A stretch of 64,000 nt of DNA from NORP240 sp038134485 (GTDB lineage: Bacteria; Pseudomonadota; Gammaproteobacteria; Pseudomonadales; Pseudohongiellaceae), in assembly GCA_038134485.1 (NCBI GenBank), contig JAYPVG010000001.1, forward strand, positions 1-64,000, read 5' to 3'. The position numbers were made by a program, and so were the translations under genes. Positions 1-8,736 of this stretch are shown in pieces (position 1 is the first letter of the stretch; every line of letters starts with the position of its first letter). The notes beneath the pieces are model-generated. The model was not told the DNA's origin. It did no database searches and saw only the letters and a list, made by a program, of their open reading frames with translations.

Positions 1-169
1 AGGACTCTTTCCTAGATATTCGAGGCTCATGATCTAACGAGTGGCATTGTGCCACCAACGCGTCGTCATTGCAGTGATATTTCGCTTGGACAGCATTCGG
101 GTTTCCATACCCCGAGTCAGAAATCCAACAATCTTTGGCTTTGTTTTTACGATCGCCGTGGTTGCCGTC

Positions 170-188
170 GGCTTGATCAAATCAAGCC
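170..188. other. Perfect inverted repeat over a stop codon
   Basis: Eight-base arms (170-177 and 181-188) with a 3-nt loop form a perfect hairpin that overlaps the stop codon of the minus-strand GntP permease gene. It could mark the transcript end, but no U-tract follows on the minus strand, so it is not a classical intrinsic terminator. Bases 1-169 show nothing else that I can support. Confidence 0.35.
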
Positions 189-1550
189 AACGCCCCACAT
201 CACACAAACGGCCAGAAATGTTACGATTCCACCAACCAGGGTTGCACCGCCATACGCGAATACCGCGTCTGGCACGCTGAGGCGCGACAGGGAGGTGCAG
301 ACCCAGAAATAACTGCTGTTAACGTATTTGATAATCACGGAGCCGCTCGCGCCGGCCAGCATGGCAGCTTCGGGCGAAAGACCGAGAGTGCCAAGCATCG
401 GAGCAACTAATGAGGCAGCGGTGATCACCCCTACCGTGGTCGAGCCCGTAATCATGTTACCAATAATGCCGATTACGAAGGGCAGCAGGATGGTCGGCAG
501 CCCGTAATCGGTGAACAGGGTAGCAATGAAATCCACTGCCGGCGTACCGCGAAGGATTGCGCTCAGTGAACCACCGAGGCCGGTTACCACCAGTATCATG
601 GCGGAAGTCTTGAGGGCGGCCTCCACCCACGCATCGCGGGCTTTTTCTCGATCGTCCTGGCTGCGGATGTTGCGGTATGCCAGCCAGACACCGATGGAAA
701 GCGCGACTACCGGCCAGCCGAGATATTGAAACAAGGTCCTCATCAAGTGACCTTCTTCGTACACCAGGCTCACGATACTCTGGGTGCCGATCAGCAGAAT
801 GGGTATGACGATAGGCGTGTAGGAACTGAGGGTACTGGGCAGTTCTGCGGGTCCGTCTTCGTCCAGGTCCTCGATCGAGATTCCCTCGAATTCTTCACTG
901 GCCTCGGTCTTGATGCGAGGTCCCGCCACGTACACCCCCCAGGCCCAACCGGCCAGCGATCCTGCCAGGCAAGCTATACCACCAAAAATTATGGTTCTGC
1001 CGATATCGGCGCCCACAATGGCCGCGGCCGCCAGCGGGCCGGGAGTCGGCGGCACGATGGCGTGGGTTAGCTGCAGTGCGCCCACCAGTCCGGTGGCCAT
1101 GACGGCAATTCCCACTTCCATGGTTCTGGCGGCGGAATGCACCAGTGGATTGAGGATGACATAAGCGACGTCAGAGAAAATGGCGACACCGATGACAAAA
1201 CCGGTAAGTGTCAGCGCGAGAGGCATTCTCTGGGTTCCTACTAGGTTAACCATGGATTTCGTGATTACCTGGATTGCTCCGGTATGCTTCATGGCTTCGG
1301 CAATAATAGACCCCAGCACTATCACAACGCCTATAGATCCCAGCGTGTTGCCAAAACCGGTCTCGAAAGCATCGATAAAATTGTTTTGTTGAATGCCGGG
1401 CAGCAGCCCGAACAGGATAATGGGAATCAGCAAAGCGAAAAACACGTGCCACTTCCACTTGGCGATCAGAAACAGCAACAGGAAGATAACGACGGCAAAG
1501 CCGCCAAGGGAAATTGCAGCGCTGGTGTTGACCGCGGTGGATGGATCCAT
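177..1550 (-). CDS. GntP-family organic acid:H+ permease
   Basis: A 457-residue polytopic inner-membrane protein with roughly a dozen hydrophobic segments from end to end. It matches the GntP (gluconate:proton symporter) family in length and in conserved stretches such as IFSDVAYVILNPL and HAIVPPTPGPLAAA, near residues 125 and 165. Family members import gluconate, hydroxy acids or related small sugar acids; the substrate cannot be read from the sequence. A charged cytoplasmic loop near residues 215-235 (EEFEGISIEDLDEDGPAE) is species-specific. The start has a good AAAGGAC ribosome site. It follows the aminotransferase gene by 54 bp on the same strand, so the two are probably co-transcribed and the substrate may be an amino or hydroxy acid linked to glyoxylate metabolism (inference). 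Confidence 0.85.
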   Translation of the reverse strand: MDPSTAVNTSAAISLGGFAVVIFLLLFLIAKWKWHVFFALLIPIILFGLLPGIQQNNFIDAFETGFGNTLGSIGVVIVLGSIIAEAMKHTGAIQVITKSMVNLVGTQRMPLALTLTGFVIGVAIFSDVAYVILNPLVHSAARTMEVGIAVMATGLVGALQLTHAIVPPTPGPLAAAAIVGADIGRTIIFGGIACLAGSLAGWAWGVYVAGPRIKTEASEEFEGISIEDLDEDGPAELPSTLSSYTPIVIPILLIGTQSIVSLVYEEGHLMRTLFQYLGWPVVALSIGVWLAYRNIRSQDDREKARDAWVEAALKTSAMILVVTGLGGSLSAILRGTPAVDFIATLFTDYGLPTILLPFVIGIIGNMITGSTTVGVITAASLVAPMLGTLGLSPEAAMLAGASGSVIIKYVNSSYFWVCTSLSRLSVPDAVFAYGGATLVGGIVTFLAVCVMWGVGLI

Positions 1551-1604
1551 GATTAAGTCCTTTATTACTGTTGTTCTAAATCAGAGTATCAGGACTCCGG
1601 AATT

Positions 1605-2777
1605 TCAGAGTGCCAGAAAATCCAGCGCGGCCTGAATGCCGCCCTTTCGGTAGGGAATGCCAGATGCAGCAAGCCCCATTTCCACTCCGCTCAGCGTCCC
1701 CGCCAGCATGAGATCGTTAAAATCTCCGATGTGACCGATGCGAAATATTTTGCCCTTCATTTTCCCGAGGCCGGTACCCAGGGACATATCGAACCGGTCC
1801 AGAACCAGATTCCGGAAAATGTCAGCGTCGTGGCCTTCAGGGACAAGTACTGCGGTCGTTGAATTGCAGAATTCCTTTTCGTCTAGGCAGATATTTTCCA
1901 GATCCCAGGCGGCGACGGCTCGTCGGGTAGCTTCCGCCAGGCGCGCATGCCGCGCAATGACGTTATTCAGCCCTTCGTCCAGCAGAAGATTGAGCGCTTC
2001 ATCCAGCCCATAAAGCAGATTAGTTGCAGGGGTGTAGGGGAAGTATCCACGGCGATTGTTTTCCAGCATGGCATCCCAGCGCCAGTAGCTATGCCTGGCC
2101 GTCGAGCCGGCGGCATGCTCCAGAGCCTTTTCGCTGACAGCGTTGAAACACAGACCCGGAGGCAGCATCAGTCCTTTCTGGGATGCGCTGACCGTGACGT
2201 CTACCTTCCACTCGTCATGTAAAAATTCCGAGCAAGCCAGGGAAGATACAGCATCGACCATAAAGAGTGCCGGGTGACCCGCTTTGTCGATAGCGGCGCG
2301 AACCGCTGGAATGCGGCTGGTAACCCCGGTAGATGTTTCAGTGTGCACCGCCAGTACGGCCTTGATCCTGTGTGCGGAGTCGTCGCGAAGGCTCTGCTCA
2401 ATTCGCTGCGGGTCGACCCCGTGGCGCCAGTCTCCTTCCAGCCACTGAACTTCAAGGCCCAGTTTTTCGGCGACATTTTTCCACAGTGCGGCGAAATGGC
2501 CGGTTTCTGATGCGAGAACCCGATCGCCGGGAGACAGACAGTTGAGTAAGGCGCATTCCCAGCCTCCCGTGCCGGAGGCGGGATAGATGAATACCGGAGC
2601 CGAGCAGTTGAATACCTTTTGCAGTTTCTCGAGCAGCCGGTTGGTGAGCTCGGGGAACTCCGGCCCGCGATGATCGATTACGGGCTGCGCCATAGCGCGT
2701 AACACGCTGTCCGGGACGTTCGACGGTCCCGGGATCTGCAGAAAATGTCGACCCGGTCGGTGTTTTTGGGTACTCAT
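1605..2777 (-). CDS. Class V aminotransferase, serine/alanine-glyoxylate type
   Basis: A 390-residue cytosolic PLP enzyme. The N-terminal IPGPSNVPDSVL and HRGPEF segments are typical of the serine-glyoxylate / alanine-glyoxylate / purine catabolism aminotransferase group of fold type I, class V. The cofactor lysine is K201 in SASQKGLMLPPG, preceded by the PLP-ring aspartate in MVDAVSS. Family members transfer an amino group from serine or alanine (or ureidoglycine) to glyoxylate; the exact donor is not decidable here. It is the first gene of a likely two-gene operon with the GntP permease and is divergent from the ferredoxin/CYP153 pair across a 175-bp, AT-rich intergenic region that must hold both promoters. 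Confidence 0.85.
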   Translation of the reverse strand: MSTQKHRPGRHFLQIPGPSNVPDSVLRAMAQPVIDHRGPEFPELTNRLLEKLQKVFNCSAPVFIYPASGTGGWECALLNCLSPGDRVLASETGHFAALWKNVAEKLGLEVQWLEGDWRHGVDPQRIEQSLRDDSAHRIKAVLAVHTETSTGVTSRIPAVRAAIDKAGHPALFMVDAVSSLACSEFLHDEWKVDVTVSASQKGLMLPPGLCFNAVSEKALEHAAGSTARHSYWRWDAMLENNRRGYFPYTPATNLLYGLDEALNLLLDEGLNNVIARHARLAEATRRAVAAWDLENICLDEKEFCNSTTAVLVPEGHDADIFRNLVLDRFDMSLGTGLGKMKGKIFRIGHIGDFNDLMLAGTLSGVEMGLAASGIPYRKGGIQAALDFLAL

Positions 2778-2952
2778 CGATCGTATAAAGCTGGCCAGCT
2801 TGCTATTGAAACTTTCACGGACAAGCTAAGATAGATGAAATGCCGATTGGTAACAACATAAACCAACAAACCCGATTGTTCTCTTAAAATTGGCACGAAA
2901 TATTGATAACGTTCAGGGCTTTCAGGAATAGTAGTAACAGGGATATTTTTTA

Positions 2953-3273
2953 ATGGTCAATATACTTTTCATAGATCACGATGGAACCGAACACCCCGTT
3001 GAAGCGGCTATCGGTGAATCGGTCATGCTGGCGGCTGTCGATAATAGTGTCCCGGGGATTGACGCAGACTGCGGTGGTTTCTGTTCCTGCGCTACTTGCC
3101 ATGTATATGTGAGTCCGCAATGGCTGGAACGTGTTGGACCTGCTGGTCCCGCAGAAGACGAAATGTTAAGCCTGACGCCGGATAGAAAGGAAAATTCCAG
3201 ACTGGCATGTCAGATCGAAATTACAGCGGAACTCGACGGTCTGATAGTGACCACGCCTGAATTTCAGTACTGA
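2953..3273 (+). CDS. [2Fe-2S] ferredoxin, adrenodoxin/putidaredoxin type
   Basis: A 106-residue electron carrier. The cluster ligands follow the CX5CX2CX36C pattern as C40, C46, C49 and C86, the adrenodoxin/putidaredoxin arrangement used to reduce bacterial P450s; C44 is an additional non-ligand cysteine in the loop CGGFCSCATCH. The start is preceded by AGGGAT at about 9 nt. It lies 28 bp upstream of the CYP153 gene on the same strand and is almost certainly its redox partner, taking electrons from an NAD(P)H ferredoxin reductase that is not encoded next door. Fe-S clusters of this type are assembled by the ISC system in the cytosol. Confidence 0.93.
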   Translation: MVNILFIDHDGTEHPVEAAIGESVMLAAVDNSVPGIDADCGGFCSCATCHVYVSPQWLERVGPAGPAEDEMLSLTPDRKENSRLACQIEITAELDGLIVTTPEFQY

Positions 3274-3301
3274 GCGGAAAAAGCATGAGTTAATAAACTG
3301 T

Positions 3302-4597
3302 ATGTCCAAGTTCCCGGGGGGGTTAAAGGTGAGTGAATTAGCTGGCGATCAGCCACAAAAGCCAAGTAAGTGGAGCATGGTAGGCAAGGATCCCTACACC
3401 ATGCCTCTCGATCAGATAGATCTTTCGCATCCAGGAATCTGGCAGACGGGTGAATTCCTGCCTTTCCTCGAGCGCCTGCGGAAGGAAGATCCGGTCCACT
3501 ACTGCGCAGAATCCGCGGTCGGTCCATACTGGTCGGTAATGAAGTATCGGGACATTATGGAAGTTGATACCTCGCCACAGATCTACTCCTCCGAACCCAC
3601 CATCGGGATCGTCGATACCTTCGAGGAGTATACATTTCCCTCGTTCATCTCTATGGACCCGCCCAAACACGATGAGCAGCGCAGGACGGTTCAGGGAGTG
3701 GTGGCGCCTGCCAATCTTAAAAAGCTGGAGGGGGTCATCAGGCAGCGGGCTGCAACCATACTGGACAGCTTGCCCGTCAATCAGGAATTTGACTGGGTAA
3801 AAAATGTCTCTATCGAACTGACCACACAAATGTTGGCGACTTTGTTCGATTTCCCCTTCGAAGATCGCTACCGACTGACTCGCTGGTCCGATGTGGCTAC
3901 CGCTATTGTTGGCGCCGGTGTGATCGCAAATAACGAAGAACGCTGGCAGGCAATGGATGAATGCCTTGCCTATTTCACCAGGCTCTGGAACGAACGTGTC
4001 AATGCAGAACCGGGTAATGACCTGATTTCCATGCTGGCCCACGGCGAAGCTACCCGGGATATGCCCCCCAAGGAATTTCTCGGCAACATCATCCTGCTGA
4101 TTGTCGGGGGAAATGACACCACCCGAAACTCAATTTCCGGGGGTGTTATTGCCCTGAATGAAAACCCAGGGGAATACGACAAGCTGCGTAAAGACCCGGG
4201 CCTTATACCCAATATGGTTTCGGAAATTATTCGCTGGCAGACGCCGCTGGCCTATATGCGGCGCACCGCGACGATAGATACGGTTCTGGCGGGTAAACAG
4301 ATTAAGGCTAACGACAAGGTGATTATGTGGTACGCCTCGGGCAATCGAGATGAGGAAATGATCGAACGTCCCGACGATTTCTGGATTGATCGACCAAACG
4401 CCCGCAGACATCTTTCGTTTGGATTTGGCGTTCATCGCTGCATGGGCAATCGACTGGCGGAAATGCAGCTCAGAATCCTGTGGGAAGAAATTATGCAGCG
4501 TTTTCGGTTGGTGGAATTGACCGGCGAGGCGGAACGGGTTTACTCAAGCTTCGTCAAAGGATACACCAGACTGCCGGTAGTCCTGCACCCCTGGTAA
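3302..4597 (+). CDS. Cytochrome P450, CYP153 family (alkane terminal hydroxylase)
   Basis: A 431-residue soluble P450. The haem-thiolate cysteine is C380 in FGFGVHRCMGNRLAE, the oxygen-activation motif is GGNDTT at 269-274, and the ExxR pair is E308/R311. Stretches such as FKRLR-like FLERLRKEDPVHYC, ISMDPPKHDEQRR, LTRWSDV, NDLISMLAH and SEIIRWQTPL resemble what I recall of CYP153A alkane hydroxylases closely enough to place it in CYP153. Members hydroxylate medium-chain n-alkanes, cyclic alkanes and limonene-type terpenes at the terminal carbon. The ferredoxin is encoded just upstream; the ferredoxin reductase often found with such genes is absent here. CYP153 identity is from remembered family motifs and no alignment was run. 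Confidence 0.9.
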   Translation: MSKFPGGLKVSELAGDQPQKPSKWSMVGKDPYTMPLDQIDLSHPGIWQTGEFLPFLERLRKEDPVHYCAESAVGPYWSVMKYRDIMEVDTSPQIYSSEPTIGIVDTFEEYTFPSFISMDPPKHDEQRRTVQGVVAPANLKKLEGVIRQRAATILDSLPVNQEFDWVKNVSIELTTQMLATLFDFPFEDRYRLTRWSDVATAIVGAGVIANNEERWQAMDECLAYFTRLWNERVNAEPGNDLISMLAHGEATRDMPPKEFLGNIILLIVGGNDTTRNSISGGVIALNENPGEYDKLRKDPGLIPNMVSEIIRWQTPLAYMRRTATIDTVLAGKQIKANDKVIMWYASGNRDEEMIERPDDFWIDRPNARRHLSFGFGVHRCMGNRLAEMQLRILWEEIMQRFRLVELTGEAERVYSSFVKGYTRLPVVLHPW

Positions 4598-4668
4598 AGG
4601 TGTGACTAACCGCTCGGCGACCGAATTGGTTCGGGGTCGTTTTCTCGAGCCGGTCAACTGTGCTGTAG

Positions 4669-5655
4669 CTAGTTGCTTTCGCTGGCATCCTGTTCTCGCT
4701 GTTCCATTACCCGCGCTCCCCGCAGGATGTTCGCCATCGCGTAGTTACCCTCGTGGCAGGCGTATTCATATATCGTATAGTCATCGAGCCTGGGCATGGG
4801 CCGTACGGCCGTCCAGGGTTGCGAGTAAAGCTCCGGGTCTTCGAAAGTGAACTGGTAGTCGATCATGTCCTCGCTTACCCGGGTGAAGCGCTCAACCGCG
4901 CGGGCACCCGGACTGGAAGGAAAGCGATGCTGCGTGTTGGCGCTGTAATTGGAGGTTTCCACGACCAGGGTGTCGCCGTCCCAGTAGCCCCTTGAGTCTC
5001 CGTTCCATTGCCTGATGTTGTCGTGCAACCGGGGCTTGTCATCGAGGGGGATAATGCGCACGTCATGGATCATTTCCACATAGATGGCCACATAGCCCTG
5101 GGCCTGCACGATCTGGTAAGTGTTGTTGTATCCGGTAGAGATTGGGGGTACGCCGTGATAGGTGATACAACGGTCCCAGTTTGAGCGGAATACCCAGGAA
5201 TCGGTGTCCCGCGAACTACGATAGTCCTGCTCGTTGTTCCATTGCTCCTCGGCACCGGGTCGGAAAGGCAGACGGCCGTCGGGTGGATCGACTATTAGCG
5301 AGGTCCGCAGGTCGGCCGACACCGATCCCCGGTCGAACCATTCGACATTGTACGTGCCGGGGTCGCCGGGTCGGTCTCCGGGTTCATCGAGGGATTGGTC
5401 ATTGATTGCGGCTGCTTCCTCGGGGGAGTAGAACTCCCTGTTCTCCAGCCGAGCGGGGCGCTGCAGCGGAGTCAGACTCGCGTACGACCAAATGCCCTGC
5501 AAATCCGGGTCACCCCAGGGTGTTTTTGCAGAAAAATTGCCAGCTGAGCCGGGTTCTGCCGCCAATGCAATTCCGCTAATAAACGTGGTGCCTGCCAGCA
5601 GCGCGCCGGCCATCAAGCGCATTGCGGTCGAGCAGGTGACGAGTTGTGATTTCAT
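4669..5655 (-). CDS. Secreted protein of the YACHEGNY family, copy 1
   Basis: A 328-residue exported protein with a clear signal peptide (about residues 1-33, ending AAE) and a GGAG ribosome site 8 nt before the start. I do not know a function for it. It shares a set of motifs with two other genes in this window (10736-11725 and 58375-59370): PDLQGIW near 50, SLIVDPPDGR near 118, a DRCI segment near 160, EMIHDVRIIPLD near 193, RGYWDGDTLVVET near 222, and YEYACHEGNYAM near 300. Two cysteines and the CHEGNY stretch are invariant in all three copies, suggesting a disulfide or metal site. It precedes a divergently oriented periplasmic metallo-beta-lactamase-fold gene. Confidence 0.8.
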   Translation of the reverse strand: MKSQLVTCSTAMRLMAGALLAGTTFISGIALAAEPGSAGNFSAKTPWGDPDLQGIWSYASLTPLQRPARLENREFYSPEEAAAINDQSLDEPGDRPGDPGTYNVEWFDRGSVSADLRTSLIVDPPDGRLPFRPGAEEQWNNEQDYRSSRDTDSWVFRSNWDRCITYHGVPPISTGYNNTYQIVQAQGYVAIYVEMIHDVRIIPLDDKPRLHDNIRQWNGDSRGYWDGDTLVVETSNYSANTQHRFPSSPGARAVERFTRVSEDMIDYQFTFEDPELYSQPWTAVRPMPRLDDYTIYEYACHEGNYAMANILRGARVMEQREQDASESN

Positions 5656-5814
5656 GGTTTTATCTCCGTCACTCGAGTTATAGTCAGTAGCATATACCCT
5701 GTGCTTGCCAGAATAAACCGGCGTCGCGCGGTTTTTGCAGCGGGCGGCAAGGCTTTTAATGACCGACTTTAGGACTTAAGCTAGCGGGATCAGATACTAC
5801 CGGGAGTGCCCAGA

Positions 5815-6726
5815 ATGAGTCCTCAGAAACCCAGGTCGACCTTGCTGCGTTGTATTGTTCTACCTTTCGTTATGTCCATTGTGCCAGCGTCCTACGCTCA
5901 GGATCGACCAGTTCTGACCCCCGAGCAGGTTTCCCTTGTGCAGATTCATGCCGTGGCTGGCAAGACTGGTCTTTACGTGATTCCCGGTTTTGACGGCGGC
6001 CTGTCCGGCGGCAATGTTGCGGTGCTGGTGACTGACGAGGGGGTGATCATCGTCGACAACAAGTTCGAGTACAGCTATCCGGATATCATGGAGCAGTTGA
6101 GGAAGATCTCTGATCAGCCAGTGCGCTATGTGCTTAACACCCATCATCATTTCGATCATGCCGGTAGCAACGCCGATTTCATGCGGGACGCGCCGGTAAT
6201 TGCCCATCGCAACGTGCGTACCAACATAATACGAAACGATCAGTCAGGAGCGCCGGAAATTCTCTACGACGAGAGCGCCAGCATTATCCTCGGGGGACAG
6301 GAGGTTAATGCTTACCATTTTGGCCGCGGTCACACCAATGGGGATTCGGTGATCCATTTCCCGGCCCAGCGCACTGTTCATACCGGCGATCTGTTTATCT
6401 GGGGCGACCGACTGGACGGCAGTACCCTCGCGCCTTTTATCGACTACGATAACGGCGGCAGCGCGGCGGAATGGACCGCCACGCTGGACGGATTGCTTGA
6501 GCTTGACTTCGATACTGTTATCCCGGGTCACGGACCGTTGTTGAGGAAGGTGGACATCCGCATCTTTCGGAGCAAGATTGATCAGTTGGTCACCCGAATC
6601 CAGGTGCTGATAGGAAATGGCGTGACCCGCGATGCTATTGCTGAACAGCTGGACATCTCGGACCTGAACTGGCCCATGACCGCATCACGCATAGAATCCA
6701 TATACGATGAGCTGAGCGCGCTCTGA
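5815..6726 (+). CDS. Exported metallo-beta-lactamase-fold hydrolase
   Basis: A 303-residue periplasmic enzyme with a signal peptide ending ASYAQ. The zinc site motif HxHxDH is H110-x-H112-x-D114-H115 in THHHFDHAGS; further metal ligands are supplied by GRGHTNGD, the aspartate in HTGDLF and the histidine in IPGHGPLL. The order and spacing fit the quinoprotein relay SoxH / MBL-fold group rather than true beta-lactamases. An upstream in-frame GTG at 5806 exists, but ATG 5815 has GGGAG at 5802-5806 at ideal spacing and is preferred. It neighbours PQQ dehydrogenases, a context in which MBL-fold proteins of this group are often found; the substrate is unknown. Confidence 0.85.
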   Translation: MSPQKPRSTLLRCIVLPFVMSIVPASYAQDRPVLTPEQVSLVQIHAVAGKTGLYVIPGFDGGLSGGNVAVLVTDEGVIIVDNKFEYSYPDIMEQLRKISDQPVRYVLNTHHHFDHAGSNADFMRDAPVIAHRNVRTNIIRNDQSGAPEILYDESASIILGGQEVNAYHFGRGHTNGDSVIHFPAQRTVHTGDLFIWGDRLDGSTLAPFIDYDNGGSAAEWTATLDGLLELDFDTVIPGHGPLLRKVDIRIFRSKIDQLVTRIQVLIGNGVTRDAIAEQLDISDLNWPMTASRIESIYDELSAL

Positions 6727-6731
6727 CCGGA

Positions 6732-8687
6732 TCACTGGCTGGCCTCTGGCAGAGCGAATACCAGCAGTTCTGAATCGTCGAAGCGCCCGCCCGCCACCGC
6801 GATGTATTGACGTCCCTCGTGGAGGTAGGTCATGACCGGGCCATGCAGGCGCTGGTCAACCATCACTTCGCCAATCTTTTCGCCGCTGGCCTTGTCCAGC
6901 GCCACCAGAATCGAACCCGCTGCCTCGGGACCGATTTCGTCTTTCTGTGCCAGGTGTGAAACAAGCAGCGATCCTGTGACTAGCAGGCCGCCCTCGGAGG
7001 ACACGTCGGTGAATACGCTGCCAAGGTCGGGAAGATTAAGGTGCTGTAGCAGTGGGTGATTAGCTGGTCCCTTGCCGAAAGGAACCTGCCAGACGTGTTC
7101 ACCGGTGTCGAGATCAATGGCGGTAATGCGCCTGTAAGGAGGCTTGGTCAGCGGCAACCCCATAGGACCGATGTTACGCTGGACCCGGATCACGTAGGGC
7201 CAGTCCGAGTCAGGGTCGTCGGGTGGGACTAGAGACATGGCGTACGGTCTGGTGTGGGAGGGCACATAGAGAATATTGCTCTGCGGATCGAAATTGGCTC
7301 CGGGAAAGTTGGCGCCGCCACCGGCCCCCGGGAGAAAGATGGTTGCCTCCTTGCCATCGGTTCCTTCCACGATCGGCGGCGTGAAAATGGGGCCGAGCAC
7401 ATAGTTCTCTGCCAGTTCTTGGGCAGCGGCGTGAATTTCCGGAGTAAAATCGATCAGATCCTCCTCGGTCATGCCCTGGCGTTCGAACGGCAGCGGCCAC
7501 GTCGGATGGGGCTGGGTCGGATGAGTTCGTTCTCCCGGTACGCTGCTTTGGGGCACTGGCCGCTCTTCGATTGGCCAGACCGGTTCGCCGCTGATGCGAT
7601 CAAACACGTAGGTAAACCCGGTCTTCGATACCTGAGCGACTGCCCTGATGGAGCGTCCATCAACTACGATGTCTACCAGATTAGGGGCAGAGGCGACATC
7701 ATAATCCCATAATCCGTGGTGCACCGTCTGAAAGTGCCAGAGCCGCTCGCCGCTGTCTGCATCGAGCGCAACCAGAGATTCGGCAAACAGGTTTTCGCCC
7801 AGGCGGGCGCCGCCCCAGTAGTCGTTAGTGGGCGTAGAAACCGGCAGGTAGACTATGCCTGCTTCATCATCCGCCGACAGAAAAGTCCAAACGTTGGTAT
7901 TGCCCATGTCGCGCCAGGAATTGTTTTCCCATGTCTCGCTGAAAGGTTCCCCGCCCTGAGGGATGGTATTGAAACGCCATTTGAATTGACCGGTGTAGGC
8001 GTCGTAAGCCCTGACATGCCCCGGTGGGTTGTTGTTGTACAGTGTATAGTCAAATATTTTTGAACCGACTATTACAGAATTCCCGACCGCGATAGGAGGC
8101 GCGCCATGGGTGATATTATCCAGTTCGAATTCCAGTTTGCCAAAGTCACCGCGAAGATCGACAAATCCATTGTCGCCGAAATTCGGATCCGGCCGGCCGG
8201 TGGCAATGTCGATGGATACTAGCTGCTTGCCGAGCGTGGCAATAAAGATGCGCTCCGCCTCACCGTCGGTCCAGTACTCGATTCCTCTGGTTTGCAGGGG
8301 GGTGAAATTCGGTCGGCCGTTACGATAGCTGCCCGGGTCAAAAGACCAGATCTCTGTGCCACTGCCGGGGTCCAGTGCCACTACCTGGCCATGGTTGGTA
8401 TTGACATACATGATCCCGTCGACCACCAGCGGGACAGCCCGATAATCGCCGGTCGGATAGGCCAGCTCGCGGGGAAGCCTGGTATCGATCGACTGCCAGC
8501 GCCAGGAGACTTCCAGATCGCTGAAGTTGCTCGCGTTAATTTGCTCCAGTGGTGAGTACTTTTCGGAGAAGTGATTGCCACCGGCATGGCGCCATTCACC
8601 AATCGGCGTTGCCGCATTTTCCGACTGGGGGGCGCAGGCCTGCAGCGCGGGCAGTAGCAGCAGTCCGATCAGCCTGGTGGGTAACAT
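6732..8687 (-). CDS. PQQ-dependent dehydrogenase, lipoprotein
   Basis: A 651-residue quinoprotein with an eight-bladed propeller pattern: repeated W-motif segments such as GQVVALDPGSGTEIWSFD, RAYDAYTGQFKW, LVALDADSGERLW and ITAIDLDTGEHVW. It resembles the single-domain glucose/alcohol quinoprotein group (GHAPP, TNVWTFLSAD and WDYDVASAPNLVD are characteristic); the WDYD aspartate corresponds to the catalytic region. The chosen start has AAGGAG 9 nt upstream and gives a lipoprotein signal with lipobox LQAC (C18), so the protein should be anchored in the periplasm; the frame remains open 63 nt further upstream but without a better site. It follows the other quinoprotein gene by 49 bp in one operon. 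It would pass electrons to ubiquinone or a cytochrome; the substrate is unknown. Confidence 0.87.
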   Translation of the reverse strand: MLPTRLIGLLLLPALQACAPQSENAATPIGEWRHAGGNHFSEKYSPLEQINASNFSDLEVSWRWQSIDTRLPRELAYPTGDYRAVPLVVDGIMYVNTNHGQVVALDPGSGTEIWSFDPGSYRNGRPNFTPLQTRGIEYWTDGEAERIFIATLGKQLVSIDIATGRPDPNFGDNGFVDLRGDFGKLEFELDNITHGAPPIAVGNSVIVGSKIFDYTLYNNNPPGHVRAYDAYTGQFKWRFNTIPQGGEPFSETWENNSWRDMGNTNVWTFLSADDEAGIVYLPVSTPTNDYWGGARLGENLFAESLVALDADSGERLWHFQTVHHGLWDYDVASAPNLVDIVVDGRSIRAVAQVSKTGFTYVFDRISGEPVWPIEERPVPQSSVPGERTHPTQPHPTWPLPFERQGMTEEDLIDFTPEIHAAAQELAENYVLGPIFTPPIVEGTDGKEATIFLPGAGGGANFPGANFDPQSNILYVPSHTRPYAMSLVPPDDPDSDWPYVIRVQRNIGPMGLPLTKPPYRRITAIDLDTGEHVWQVPFGKGPANHPLLQHLNLPDLGSVFTDVSSEGGLLVTGSLLVSHLAQKDEIGPEAAGSILVALDKASGEKIGEVMVDQRLHGPVMTYLHEGRQYIAVAGGRFDDSELLVFALPEASQ

Positions 8688-8736
8688 GGGTGGTTGCTCC
8701 TTATTCTGCAGTTGATGGCTTCGGGCAGCTCGAGGT

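Noticed and set aside
2890..2906. Sigma-54-like TTGGCACG...TTGA before the ferredoxin/CYP153 genes
   Set aside because: The -12 element is GA instead of GC and is one base out of the required spacing, so I do not call it.
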